A stretch of 64,000 nt of DNA from Ruegeria aquimaris (GTDB lineage Bacteria; Pseudomonadota; Alphaproteobacteria; Rhodobacterales; Rhodobacteraceae): NCBI RefSeq assembly GCF_025751555.1, contig NZ_JAOWLB010000020.1, positions 1-64,000 of the forward strand. The letters are read 5' to 3'. The first letter of the stretch is position 1. Each line of letters opens with the position of its first letter. Below the pieces are notes generated by a model. The model was not told the origin of the DNA. It did no database searches and saw nothing but the letters and a program-made list of their open reading frames with translations. A program made the translations under genes and the position numbers. Shown piece after piece: positions 8,501-17,876 of the stretch.

Positions 8501-9461
8501 ATTGCTTGCGCAGCGACTGGAGCGAATAGCCCTGGGCGTAGAGGGCGCGGGCCTCGGGCTTGGCCTTTTCAGGGTGAAGTAGGTTCCGGTCCTCGGCCAC
8601 CATCAGGAAGATCAGGCGGTAGACGAGACGCAGGAGTTCGTTGAACCATTCGGTCAGGTTCACTTCGCCGGAATGCAGTTTCGCGGCAAGGTCGGGGTTG
8701 GCCTCGAGGAAGCCCGAGCCGAGCAGTTTGAGGGCCAGCTGGACCTGACCGGCCAGGCGGTCACGCGCGGCTTCGCCCTCCTTGGAGCCGGCATCGCGCC
8801 AGCGTTCAAGGGGGCAATCGGTGGCGGGGGTGTCTGCCGCGCCGAAGCGGGTGCGGTGGATCAGGAGCCAGAGCACCGCGAAGGACGCGATGTCCTCGTT
8901 GGTGAACATCTGCGCCAGATCGGCCTCGATATAGGCTGGACGGGTCAGCGAGGCATTGTCGCGCATGAGGCGCAACTGCATCCCGTTGGTCACGATGCCC
9001 CAAAGGGCCTCGTCCCGATCATTCAGGTGGTCCTGAAGGGCGAAGGCCGGAGAGCGCGACCTGTCCGTCGAGAGCGTCGGGCTGCGGCGATCAAGCAGCT
9101 CGGACGGCGGCACGACGACAACGGGCACACGGTCGGACGCGATCAGCGCGATCGGTGCCGCCGCTACCGCGAGGTCGGTGTACCCGAAGGTTTCCTTGAA
9201 GAAGTCTGCGATGAAACGCGAGGTGGCGGCGGCCGAGGGGTGCTCCATCTTCGCAAAGGCATCGAAATGTGATTGGCCTACGCGGAAGGCGGTGGCGATT
9301 TCCTCGCGGATCTGTAGGCCTTTGCGAACCCCGTATTCCTCGGGGGATTGCTCGGGGGCCTGGCGCTGATCGATCTTGGCGATCATCGCAGGCGCGATCA
9401 GGTTGCCTTCGAGGCTCAGCGACGGCCACGCGGACATATCGGTAATTGGTTTGCGGGCCAT
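5550..9461 (-). CDS. Eco57I-type adenine methyltransferase, DrmMI-like
   Basis: A 1303-aa gamma-class N6-adenine methyltransferase. The SAM-binding motif DPACGSGHF lies near residue 485 and the catalytic motif GNPPWE near 752; residues before 485 form a large helical domain as in Eco57I-type and DISARM DrmMI proteins. A strong RBS (GGGAGGTG) fits the ATG at 9461. The part after the catalytic motif, about residues 755-1170 (5940-7200), is clearly AT-rich while the rest is GC-rich, which suggests that the target-recognition region was exchanged. No restriction-nuclease motif was recognised. The DrmD-like helicase gene ends 2 bp upstream. Confidence 0.88.
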   Translation of the reverse strand: MARKPITDMSAWPSLSLEGNLIAPAMIAKIDQRQAPEQSPEEYGVRKGLQIREEIATAFRVGQSHFDAFAKMEHPSAAATSRFIADFFKETFGYTDLAVAAAPIALIASDRVPVVVVPPSELLDRRSPTLSTDRSRSPAFALQDHLNDRDEALWGIVTNGMQLRLMRDNASLTRPAYIEADLAQMFTNEDIASFAVLWLLIHRTRFGAADTPATDCPLERWRDAGSKEGEAARDRLAGQVQLALKLLGSGFLEANPDLAAKLHSGEVNLTEWFNELLRLVYRLIFLMVAEDRNLLHPEKAKPEARALYAQGYSLQSLRKQCYRAATWDKHHDRYEGVKIVFRALTQGQPALALPALGGLFAEDRLPHLETARLRNRAFMEALYRLSWLADKNGMVPVNWRAMETEELGSVYESLLELQPQLGDDGKTLVFASEAAEQKGNQRKTTGSYYTPDSLVQALLDTALDPVLDKTEAEADDPAKALLKLSVIDPACGSGHFLLAAARRIATRLARIRAEGTPSLADFRHALRDVARCCIHGVDRNPMAVELTKVALWIETVDPGLPLGFFDAQIRCGDALLGVFDLKVLQDGIPDAAYKPLTGDDKETAKYYLKANRDATAGQGGFDFGTGQASMPAMKPLALDFSGFRDLPEDTVEQIGAKAKRFKELRKGQTFVRAKAAADLYVAAFLLPKTGGAPAGASERTVPTTEELWMALNQGKMRQAMVEAPKAARNARALHWPLEFPDVMQRGGFDVVLGNPPWEVMQLSEKEYFATIDSSIAVMTGAKRKKAISALQKNRPDEYLNYQLALRNAEAGTEFTRESARFNLTARGKINTYGLFAELSKDLIRKGGRVGIIVPADILSGDNSKFFFQDIVRNNNLRSAFSFENEEFIFPGIANVNRFTLLTLGSGHSDQSAIELAFYLRRPEHLDRRERRFSLQASDFELLNPNTLTCPVFRTEEDSHVTAAIYKRLPVLVNESGGEAKNPWEVMFLSLFNMTSDSGLFIEDTELDGVSTRKNGVRKYTGADEVLFPLYEGKFIWHFDHRFSSYHNVGKIKGRGGRGLPPVLEEEYADPDFEILPQYWVRQETLEVRLKEYGYERNWLMGWRDVANSKVERTMVCSVFPRWGANHKLPIFSTSKDPFLAAALLCNFSSIPFDFVARQKLSSTSFAHVYLKQLPVCPPDFYTEPRLAFITPKVLELTYTSHSLAPFARDLGHDGPPFAWDEDRRAHLRADLDAFYARAYGLTRDELRYILDPADVKGPDYPSETFRVLKEKEIRQHGEYRTRRLVLEAWDRMEANGEFAAMGM

Positions 9462-9463
9462 GA

Positions 9464-12235
9464 TTACACCTCCCCCGGAACAAGAACGAAGAGGCCGATG
9501 ACGTCTGGGGGAATGATCGGCTCGACACTGACACGCGACGCGGACCCGGCGGCAGCACGAAGGCGGGCGTGGTCTTCAACCAGCTCCGCGGCACGCTTTT
9601 GCACGAAATCGGCAATCGGGCCGCCCAGCAGGTCAGGAAGGGCCGCCTTCGCCGTATTGATCATCCGGTCGCGGGCGACCGGCGCGAGATCAGCAGTCGC
9701 GGGAGAGGCAAGCAGCGCGCGCGCCTCGTTGCCAGAGGCGATCACCGTGTTGCTGTCGAGGGCGACAAGAGCGGCTTCCTCTGCCAACAGCAGGCGTTCG
9801 CGCCGTGCATGAACCGTGAGCTTGTAACGAATACGCAAGAGCGCGACACGCGTCATCTGAGTGACGGCGGCACTCGGCCAGGCCCCGACACGACCGATGC
9901 CCAGATCCGGCAGCGCTTCGGTGTCAAGAGAGGCTTCAAGCAGGCTTTCTGCCAGGGACGATGTCAGCGGATGGGTTCTGGTCAGAAGTGAAGCGCCTGA
10001 GGGCACCGGTTCTTGCGTGGCCAGTTTCAGAGAGCCCTTCAGCCCACGCTGCTCCAGCTTTTCCTTGAGGCTATCCTGAAGGGCATGCACGTGGGCGAAC
10101 TGCAGCGATTTCTTCTTCTCGAGGGGCACCCCGAACCGAGACATCGCGCGCTCGAGAAATTCGATCGTTTCTGCTGGCGATCCAAGCAGGGACTTCACCT
10201 TGTCCCATTCAGGAGCGACTTCACTCGGCTTCATGGCGTTTTGTGCAAACCGGGCGCGTGACCGCTTTTCGTTCTCGCTTGCATCGCGCCAGCGGGTCTC
10301 CATCACCTGGATCCCGTCGCCGATTTGCAGGTCCAGCGTCAGCTGCTTGTGGCTGCCACCACCACGGCGGAGCATCATTGCAGCCATCAGCGCATCGGTG
10401 ACCGGTCCCCGCTCGTCGGGAAGAGGCACAGTCACGCCCGTCGCCTTGCGGATTTCTTCAGCCTTGCGGAGAATGACGTCCAACACGGCACCGTCGATGG
10501 CGCTGTCGGGCGAAAACATCATGATCGAGCGAACGAGTTCGGCGGGTTGCCCGAAGCGATCCACGCGACCTTCGCGCTGTTGATGTCGCGTCGGATTCCA
10601 GGAAAGGTCGTAGTGGATCACGGTGTCGAACAGCTGTTGAAGGTTAATCCCCTCAGACAGGCAGTCCGTGGCGACAAGGATGCGCTGATCTGTGGCGGCA
10701 CTTTCTTCCGCCGCCATTTCCGCGACGCGATCGCGACGTTCGTCCGGCGTCAGTTCACCCGTCACGGCCTGCACTTTGAGTTTGGGGAAGGCCTTACGAA
10801 GCCCTTCCTTCACGTGTTCGGCAGTGGCGAGATAGCGGCAGAAGACCACGGGATTAGCGCCGTCTTTGATCAAGGGTTTGAGAGCCTTGATGAGGGCGTT
10901 CAGTTTGGGATCTTCGGCCGAAAGAAGTTCGCTGGCCTTGTCCAGGAGCCCTTGGAGAGCGGGGTCACTTGAGAAGACGGTGTTTGGCTCAATGTCCACG
11001 GCGTCTTCGTCATCGCCATCTTCATCGTAAATTTGCGGCTCGAGGCGGTCGTCTTCATTGGACGCCCGGTTTCGCAACGCGCTCATTGCGGCTGCGGGTG
11101 ACGATCCGACACAGCGCATCAGCGCCAGAGTGCCCCAAAAGGCAAGCCGGCGATCCTTTTGTGCGTCTCCGGCCCGTGACACGACCGAGAAGCAATAATC
11201 AAGTACGGCCTCCTGGAATGCCAAATGCTCGTCGTTCAGGCGATACGAGTATTCGGTCGTCTCGTGCTTGGGGAACGAGCGGTTCTCATCCCAGTCGCCC
11301 TCGACCAGATCGACGCGCCGCCGTTGAACAAAGTGCCTGACAAGGCGCTCGCGGTATTTCTGGTTGTCGAAGTTGACGTTCCCGAATTCCGTGTCGATCA
11401 GCGACAGAAGCCGAGCGAACGCATCTTCATCCCCTGAATGTGGCGTGGCGGTCAGCAGGATCAATCGACGTGCAGGATCGCGTGCGAGGCCTTGGAGCAG
11501 GTCGAAGCGCTGCTGCTTTCCCTTGTGCGTGCCAACGCAGGAATGCGCTTCGTCCACGATGACAAAGTCTGGGCACGCCCTGGCAAATCCATCCCGGCGT
11601 TTCTCGGCTTTGATGTAGTCGAGGCTGACCACCGTGAAGGGATAGGCATCGAAGAGGGTTTGCGCCAATGGGAGATTGCGCTCCAGACGTGCCGCAGTGC
11701 CGGAGGTGACAGCAACGGCATCGATCCCGAAGCGATCCTTCAGTTCGGTGATCCACTGGTCCACGAGATGCGGAGGGCAGAGAACCGAAAACGCATCGAC
11801 CTCTCCGCGATCCATCAGTTCGCGCAGGATCAGACCCGCTTCGATGGTCTTGCCGATGCCAACGTCGTCGGCAATCAACAAACGCGGGACCTGAAGCCGA
11901 AGGGCCATGAGAAGCGGGACGAGCTGGTACGTCCGAGGCTCAAAAGCAAGCTGTGCGGCGGATCGGAACGGGCCTGCCCCCCGGCGGAGGGTCAGTCGCA
12001 ACGCGTCAGCAAGAAGGGCTGCCTTGGACTGCACTGTCGTACGTGCATCGTCAGGTAGGTCGAAGCGAGCAGCTTCTACCGGTGTAAGCTCGAGATCCGG
12101 AGCAAGAACCACGATGTCGTTTTCATTGCCTGAGAGAGGGCGCAGGGCGAGCAAGCCCTCGCCTGGTGTCGGCAAGGTTACCCATTCACGGCCGCGTGCT
12201 CTGACGAGATCTCCGGGAGTAAAGTTTACTGTCAT
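9464..12235 (-). CDS. drmD: SNF2-family helicase, DrmD-like
   Basis: A 923-aa SF2/SNF2 ATPase. Walker A DDVGIGKT lies near residue 123, the DEAH box in VIVDEAHSC near 223 and motif VI REGRVDRFGQ near 553, followed by about 370 residues of helical C-terminal region. Size and order next to a DrmMI-like methyltransferase match class 1 DISARM DrmD, which is thought to translocate on foreign DNA. The ATG at 12235 starts 1 nt after the upstream stop and has AAGG 5 nt before it; the longer frame to 12301 overlaps the upstream gene and is not used. The symbol is by similarity of domain and context only. Confidence 0.8.
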   Translation of the reverse strand: MTVNFTPGDLVRARGREWVTLPTPGEGLLALRPLSGNENDIVVLAPDLELTPVEAARFDLPDDARTTVQSKAALLADALRLTLRRGAGPFRSAAQLAFEPRTYQLVPLLMALRLQVPRLLIADDVGIGKTIEAGLILRELMDRGEVDAFSVLCPPHLVDQWITELKDRFGIDAVAVTSGTAARLERNLPLAQTLFDAYPFTVVSLDYIKAEKRRDGFARACPDFVIVDEAHSCVGTHKGKQQRFDLLQGLARDPARRLILLTATPHSGDEDAFARLLSLIDTEFGNVNFDNQKYRERLVRHFVQRRRVDLVEGDWDENRSFPKHETTEYSYRLNDEHLAFQEAVLDYCFSVVSRAGDAQKDRRLAFWGTLALMRCVGSSPAAAMSALRNRASNEDDRLEPQIYDEDGDDEDAVDIEPNTVFSSDPALQGLLDKASELLSAEDPKLNALIKALKPLIKDGANPVVFCRYLATAEHVKEGLRKAFPKLKVQAVTGELTPDERRDRVAEMAAEESAATDQRILVATDCLSEGINLQQLFDTVIHYDLSWNPTRHQQREGRVDRFGQPAELVRSIMMFSPDSAIDGAVLDVILRKAEEIRKATGVTVPLPDERGPVTDALMAAMMLRRGGGSHKQLTLDLQIGDGIQVMETRWRDASENEKRSRARFAQNAMKPSEVAPEWDKVKSLLGSPAETIEFLERAMSRFGVPLEKKKSLQFAHVHALQDSLKEKLEQRGLKGSLKLATQEPVPSGASLLTRTHPLTSSLAESLLEASLDTEALPDLGIGRVGAWPSAAVTQMTRVALLRIRYKLTVHARRERLLLAEEAALVALDSNTVIASGNEARALLASPATADLAPVARDRMINTAKAALPDLLGGPIADFVQKRAAELVEDHARLRAAAGSASRVSVEPIIPPDVIGLFVLVPGEV

Positions 12236-12236
12236 A

Positions 12237-15200
12237 TCAACCTTCAAAATTCTTGGTGAGGCCATCCGGCAGTCCTTCCGACGGAGCCGAAGGCAGCCCA
12301 AAAACGACCCAGCCCTTGTTCATTGCGTCTGCCTTAGCTTCTGGTGTCAGTTCTGCGGTCGTCGCGGCGACCGCATATGCGCGCCAGACGAACTCGAATT
12401 CGTGTCCGCCAAAGATTGCGGACATCATATCGACGGGTGGGATGCCTGCGGCGCTGAATGCCTCAAGCCAAGGTGATGGCACGGTTCCGGTGGCCGGCTT
12501 CGCAGCAAGGGAAATCTCTCCGCGTGCAAGATCGATCAGGAATTGCGCAACTTCCGGGCTCGAGCGGTCGATCAGTTCATGATCCGGTTGGTTGAAGTAG
12601 GACAGAAGGCAACGGTAGCAGCCGCGAACACAGGTTCCATCTTTCTTCTCCTTCAAAAGATCCACGTCACCCGCAGCAATCGCAGCATCCACATTCTCGA
12701 AATGCATCAGGCCCAGAGCGGTCTTCGCCACCTCGTTGATTGCCTTTCCGTCATCAATCAGGCGCGTGAGCACACCTGCGCCGCCCTCTGTTGCCTCGTA
12801 GGCAAGGATTGCGCGTCGGTTGTCTCGTGCAGGCAGCGGTTCACCGAGGATTTCGCCTTCCTCCAACTGGAAGACCACTTCGATTCCACGAAGCAACGCG
12901 TGCGGAACCGTCGTGATAGTCTCGGGCGCGTACTGCTCCGGTTTTTCAAAGCGGAACAACAGGGCATTCTTTCTGTCACGTACGATAGGGACAATCCGCA
13001 CCGGCTTGACCACGTCAGGTGGGACATCCGTGTCGCTGTCCTCGTCGTCGGATTTCGCCCAGTAGCCGGACCTTGGATCAATGTTGAAGCCGAAGACAGT
13101 CTGGTCCTTGCGGCGCTTCAAGCCCTTGTTCAGTCGGCTGATTTCCGCGCTATTGGCGTATTGAAGTGCCAGCAGCGAGGTTTCTCCACAGACGAATTTG
13201 GCGTTGGTGACTTGAACCTGCCCATCCCTCTTCGGCCAAGAGAAAACAGTCTGAATATCAAAACCCTGTCGAACGCGTTCTTCGTCGTTAGCAGTGATGC
13301 GCTCGGTAGGAGCTGCTTCAACGTTGTCGATGCGCAACGTCTTCTTGATGGGAACCTCGCCCGCCATGTGGTTGTTACATCCATGGCAGCGCTCGACTTC
13401 GCCTTCATGCGACGCACCGCAGTTCGAGCAAATGTAGATGTCCTTGGTTGCCAGTTCCGATCCGTCGCCCTGACGCGCCTCGGGCGGCAGTTTGGCTTTC
13501 ATGACTCGGTAGGCGCGGCCTTCATGATAGATCAGACTGCGCGGGCCGAACTCAGAAATGGCTAGGAAGCGGGCTCTGGAAAGGAATGATCCCGTTTTAC
13601 CTTCTCCCGGAACAAACGCGTAGAGTGGAAGGCGCGGGAAGTTGTACCCGGGCAAGAAGCCCTCCGTGGCCAGATACCGATACGAATAGAAATCAGAGCC
13701 ATTCGAGGCTTTGCCTTGTTCGAGGATGGCGATCTGATCCTGGGCCTGCATTTGCACGGCCTTGATCTTGCGCCGGTCGGCTCCCGAGAGCCCCGTAATC
13801 TCTGAACGCTTGTTGGCCTCGGCCAACTGCGTCCTGGCGGAGCTGTAAAGCTCTCGCCAACGGTCGAAGGCGCGGTCAAACTCCTTTGGGGCATTCATGG
13901 CCGTGTGGAGGACGAACTCGTCTGGGTCGTCCATCCAGATCGGGACTTGTCCTCCGTCGGACGCCAGAATCTGTTTCAACACACGCGCCATCGGCCCCCG
14001 TGCCTGCGAAACCAGCGCGGGTTTCGAGATGACCTCCAGAACGTCCTCCTTCAGCGGGAATTTGTCCCCGTGAAGGTCCAGAATCTCTGGGATGTCGGGG
14101 GATAGTGCCAACTTCGCTTCCGCAAGCCACACCGCGTGCAGGTGCGATCGGACCAGCTCTTCATTCGTGATGTCGAGTGCCGGCGGGCGCACAACGCCGG
14201 CCACCATATCGTTTCGCCGCTCAAAGAAATACTGGTCGTGCGGAGACCCCGAGGCGCAGTAGGTCACGACAACCGCGGCCTGCCCCGAGCGACCGGCACG
14301 ACCGGCGCGTTGCGCGTAATTCGCCGGCGTAGGCGGAACGTTCCTCAGGTAGACGGCGTTCAGTGCGGAAATATCAACCCCGAGTTCCATGGTCGGGGAG
14401 CAGAACAGCGCAGGCAGGAACCGGTCTGACTCCCCGGTCGCCCGAATTTCCGTGCGGTACTCCGAGGTCGCGAGATGGTCCATGTCGTCCTGCTCGAACC
14501 GGAACCGCCACTCCCGCCATTCACGCTGCTTCTGCGAGACCTGAGCCGTGTGCTCGCGTCCCTCCAGCCCCCAGTAGGAACTACGCCCGTCGCCAAGGTC
14601 ACTGGCAATCGCGGTGTAAAGGTCGTGGAAATAACGGTTGCCACGCTGGTTTTCATCATCGAGGGCCCGTCCAGGCACAAGCCGAACCGCAGATGGTGAC
14701 AGGCGCCAGCCCGTCACATCGCTATCGAGTTCGACAGGCACCAGCAGCCCTTCGTCGCTCAGGAAGGCAAGCATCCCTTCCATGAACTCGTAGTACTCAT
14801 CCTTGTTCAGCTTCGTGCCGAGAACGGATTTCCGGTTCACGAGCCGTGCGATCCGCGAATTGGGACCTGCCCGAAGAAGCGTTTGTTCTTCACGCAGCGT
14901 GACGACGTTCCTGCTGCCCGCGCGCAGGACAAGCGAAGACCGCGCTCGAGGTTCCTCTTTCTGATCAATCGCCCACGGCGTCTGAAGGTGCTGCCTTGAT
15001 TCCTCGGATATCCCTTGGAGTACAGTGCGGTCCAACGCTTCCGATTGTACCGCTAGCCCTTCGAGCATTGCTGACAGAATGTCTTCGAGAATTGACCGTC
15101 GCTGATCACTAGATAAATCGGCCAGAGCCGAATTGATTGCCACAAAACGTTCGCGATCCTTTGCAAGCTCGTCCAGACCACGGAAATGCACATCAATTAG

Positions 15201-17414
15201 ATTCAGAACTGACAGGCTTGGATTCGTAAAGCGCCAACCGCGTCTCAGGTCTGTCCAGACGCGATGGGCAAGTACGCTAGCGAGCGAAAGCTGAGCGTCC
15301 TCGCGCTTCATCACACCAGCGTTCGGATCCAACAGCCAATGTTGTCGAGCATCCTTATTTTCGGCGGTAAATCCAAGCGCCTCCACAACTTTCAGGCCAA
15401 ATTGATTGGGCGGGAGCCCGCCTGAGCCCGCCGAGATGACCGCACGAAGGATGGCTCCGCGCAACAGGCTTACGAACAGGAAGTCATTGAAATGGCCAGA
15501 CTGCAGCGCGGCATCCTGACGGTTATCCGTGAACCCCAAAAGCTTCCGCTTCGTCTCGGGAACGCCGCTGCCAGGTTTGTTCATCCACTCCAGGGCGCTG
15601 GCGACCAGCAAGGTTGTTGCCGAGCTTCGCCCTTCGCCGGAGAGCCCCGCCAACTTGCTGCGCTCTCGCATCCCCTGCGTCGGTTCGTCATGGCAGCACA
15701 GGCAGAACGCGAACTTTCCCGGGATGAACCAGAAATCGTTTCCGCCCGCTCCGTGGCGACCATCAGCACCCACGACGTAGGACACCGGCATACGCTTCTT
15801 GCGATACCCTCTCAGCCGTTCAATGCCGTTTTTCTCTTCTCGCCAGCTTTCGGGGTAACCCTCAAGCTCGCCAGTGAACTGAAAGTCAGCATCGCCGGGC
15901 GTCACCGGACACAGATACCCTGCGACCTCGTCTTCCTCAGTGTCGAGCGGTGTGTCGTCGATGCTTCGGGGCAAAAAGCGCAAACTCCCATCATCGTCGA
16001 CCTTGGTCACGACATGGTATTCTTGGCCACAGTTTCGGCAGAACCGCGTAGGGTAAAGGCGGTTTCCAGGGGCTTCGGGGTCCTCGAGCTGCCCTTCAAG
16101 AAGGATCCGACGCGGCCTGGCTGTGAGCGTCGTAAAGACTTCACCGGCACCAGAGATGAACCGGTGGAGTTTGAAGGCGAGAAAGGCTCCATCCTTCGTG
16201 CCGCCGCGCTCATGCTCCGGCAGGCTTACCCGGGTCAGGAATTTTTCGAGATAGTCTCGGCAGATTTCGGCATCGACCTCACTGGCCAGAGAAAGCTTTT
16301 CAACGGCTTCTTCGAAAGGGATAGGCTTCTTCCTGCGAAGCTCAAGCCCATCGTCCAATCCTAGTTCGAGTTCGGCCCACACCGATAGCGGATGGCGCTT
16401 CAGGGTTTCGTCATCGAGTGCGTCCGGCAAAGGCTGCGTCAGGGCCGTCTTCAAAGCGTCAAGGACGTGCTCGGTCTTCAGGGTGTCATCGGTCGCGCGC
16501 TGCAATGACTCGTCGATGACCGCGTCCGGGCCAATGTCGGTGCCAAACAGACGCGACGCGACCTTCGCGACAGCAAGTGCGCGGCTCTCGTCCGATCCCT
16601 CGGAGGCCATCGTTGCCGAGGTCCCGATGCAGATTGGCTCCTTGTCAGGCGAGCACCTGTCCCGCAGGCGTCGAACGAGGACCGCGACATCGGCACCTTG
16701 GCGCCCGCGATAGGTATGGAGTTCGTCGAGAATGATAAACTCGAGACCGGACGCGTTCGAGACGACTTTCGAGTCCAGGTCGTCCTGACGCGTCAGAAGC
16801 AATTCTGCCATCATGTAGTTCGTCAGGAGAACGTCGGGCGGATTGGCAGCGATGCGCTCCCGCTCTTCACGGCTTTCCTGACCGGTGTAACGTTTGACCA
16901 CCGGCTTGAGCTCATCGGGCAAACCTGAACTGGCGATGAACTTGTCGATCTCCTTCATCTGGCTGTTTGCCAGTGCGTTCATGGGGTAAACGATGATTGC
17001 CGTCGTGCGGCGCGGCTTTCCTGCGCGCCGCGCGCGGATGATCGAGTCGACGACCGGCACGAAGAAGCACAGGGATTTCCCCGACCCCGTACCGGTTGTG
17101 ACGACATAACTCTTTCCCTGCTTCGCCTTCGCGATCGCCTCGGCTTGGTGCCGGTGAAAGCGAAGCGGCGTGGTACCAAACCGGAAAACCTTGCCCGTGC
17201 CATCCTCGAGATCACCCGTGGCGACGAGTTCATCGACCGTCGGCCCAGCCATGAAGCGTGGGTTCACAGACAAGAGGGCATCCGGCCAGAATTTTCCGGC
17301 GTCATACTGGGCATCGATCTCGGATTTCAGATCAGGTGCACGAATCGCGCTGAATGATCGCGAAAAATGCTCATAGGCGCGGATCAACTGATGGTCGAAC
17401 TCAAACGCTTTCAT
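12237..17414 (-). CDS. Giant DEAD/DEAH helicase with DUF1998-type C-terminus
   Basis: A 1725-aa protein. Residues about 85-330 form the first RecA domain (Walker A TGTGSGKSL near 106, LDELHTYRG near 228); the second domain contains QRAGRAGRSGQ. Cysteine pairs near residue 1330 (CSNCG, CHGC) and a CVRGCYRC cluster near 1590 indicate zinc binding and a DUF1998/MrfA-type C-terminus. In DISARM the helicase DrmA and the DUF1998 protein DrmB are separate; Druantia DruE and MrfA-like proteins are large helicases carrying DUF1998. This protein therefore combines both activities in one chain. It is followed after 1 nt by the DrmD-like gene. Confidence 0.82.
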   Translation of the reverse strand: MKAFEFDHQLIRAYEHFSRSFSAIRAPDLKSEIDAQYDAGKFWPDALLSVNPRFMAGPTVDELVATGDLEDGTGKVFRFGTTPLRFHRHQAEAIAKAKQGKSYVVTTGTGSGKSLCFFVPVVDSIIRARRAGKPRRTTAIIVYPMNALANSQMKEIDKFIASSGLPDELKPVVKRYTGQESREERERIAANPPDVLLTNYMMAELLLTRQDDLDSKVVSNASGLEFIILDELHTYRGRQGADVAVLVRRLRDRCSPDKEPICIGTSATMASEGSDESRALAVAKVASRLFGTDIGPDAVIDESLQRATDDTLKTEHVLDALKTALTQPLPDALDDETLKRHPLSVWAELELGLDDGLELRRKKPIPFEEAVEKLSLASEVDAEICRDYLEKFLTRVSLPEHERGGTKDGAFLAFKLHRFISGAGEVFTTLTARPRRILLEGQLEDPEAPGNRLYPTRFCRNCGQEYHVVTKVDDDGSLRFLPRSIDDTPLDTEEDEVAGYLCPVTPGDADFQFTGELEGYPESWREEKNGIERLRGYRKKRMPVSYVVGADGRHGAGGNDFWFIPGKFAFCLCCHDEPTQGMRERSKLAGLSGEGRSSATTLLVASALEWMNKPGSGVPETKRKLLGFTDNRQDAALQSGHFNDFLFVSLLRGAILRAVISAGSGGLPPNQFGLKVVEALGFTAENKDARQHWLLDPNAGVMKREDAQLSLASVLAHRVWTDLRRGWRFTNPSLSVLNLIDVHFRGLDELAKDRERFVAINSALADLSSDQRRSILEDILSAMLEGLAVQSEALDRTVLQGISEESRQHLQTPWAIDQKEEPRARSSLVLRAGSRNVVTLREEQTLLRAGPNSRIARLVNRKSVLGTKLNKDEYYEFMEGMLAFLSDEGLLVPVELDSDVTGWRLSPSAVRLVPGRALDDENQRGNRYFHDLYTAIASDLGDGRSSYWGLEGREHTAQVSQKQREWREWRFRFEQDDMDHLATSEYRTEIRATGESDRFLPALFCSPTMELGVDISALNAVYLRNVPPTPANYAQRAGRAGRSGQAAVVVTYCASGSPHDQYFFERRNDMVAGVVRPPALDITNEELVRSHLHAVWLAEAKLALSPDIPEILDLHGDKFPLKEDVLEVISKPALVSQARGPMARVLKQILASDGGQVPIWMDDPDEFVLHTAMNAPKEFDRAFDRWRELYSSARTQLAEANKRSEITGLSGADRRKIKAVQMQAQDQIAILEQGKASNGSDFYSYRYLATEGFLPGYNFPRLPLYAFVPGEGKTGSFLSRARFLAISEFGPRSLIYHEGRAYRVMKAKLPPEARQGDGSELATKDIYICSNCGASHEGEVERCHGCNNHMAGEVPIKKTLRIDNVEAAPTERITANDEERVRQGFDIQTVFSWPKRDGQVQVTNAKFVCGETSLLALQYANSAEISRLNKGLKRRKDQTVFGFNIDPRSGYWAKSDDEDSDTDVPPDVVKPVRIVPIVRDRKNALLFRFEKPEQYAPETITTVPHALLRGIEVVFQLEEGEILGEPLPARDNRRAILAYEATEGGAGVLTRLIDDGKAINEVAKTALGLMHFENVDAAIAAGDVDLLKEKKDGTCVRGCYRCLLSYFNQPDHELIDRSSPEVAQFLIDLARGEISLAAKPATGTVPSPWLEAFSAAGIPPVDMMSAIFGGHEFEFVWRAYAVAATTAELTPEAKADAMNKGWVVFGLPSAPSEGLPDGLTKNFEG

Positions 17415-17487
17415 CGAGTAACCTCTATCTTCGCAGCCAAGAACTTCACCTTTATCGAAGCTGCTATCAATTGTGCGCAGCTAGCTA

Positions 17488-17503
17488 TGTATGCCGACAT
17501 ACA
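17488..17503. promoter_or_regulatory. Perfect 6-4-6 palindrome, candidate operator
   Basis: TGTATG-CCGA-CATACA lies about 75 bp upstream of the giant helicase start, in the position of a promoter or operator. No cognate regulator is identified. Confidence 0.4.
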
Positions 17504-17570
17504 AGGCTTTTTTCGACCGTAGCCACCGGGTATTTTTAGATCAACTCAAAAGAGAGAGTCTTGCGCGCAA

Positions 17571-17762
17571 TTATTCCAATGATTGCTGTAAGTTAAGCGC
17601 AACGGCGTCTACCACCGGCTTCACCGGCGCGGCCGCGAGATGGGAATAATCCTCGCACGTTAGCGGCGACTTCCAATAGACGCCTAACGGTGACTCATTT
17701 TCCCTTGGCTCGCAAACTCCTGATGCATCGAAACAAACATCGTCGGCCAATTGAACGATCAC
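17571..17762 (-). CDS. Doubtful 63-aa ORF
   Basis: A GTG-started frame of 63 codons with a reasonably protein-like composition (it contains ESPLGVYWKSPLTCEDY). No domain is recognisable and there is no convincing RBS. It may be a remnant or a small gene between the two halves of the operon. Confidence 0.2.
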   Translation of the reverse strand: MIVQLADDVCFDASGVCEPRENESPLGVYWKSPLTCEDYSHLAAAPVKPVVDAVALNLQQSLE

Positions 17763-17876
17763 ACCCTAAAATTGGGGGAATACACAGCCGACCCTCTGTA
17801 GCTGTAGTATGACAACAAATCATCGATTGAAACTTCTCCTTTCCAGGCAGTGACGAAATCCGCTTGAAAGCACGCT

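Larger units (their letters stand above)
17415..17876. other. Intergenic gap inside the minus-strand array
   Basis: The 462-bp stretch, more AT-rich than its surroundings, separates the SbcC-like gene from the giant helicase. It contains the palindrome at 17488-17503, probably the helicase promoter, and a doubtful small frame (17571-17762). No terminator with a T-run was found. Confidence 0.5.
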
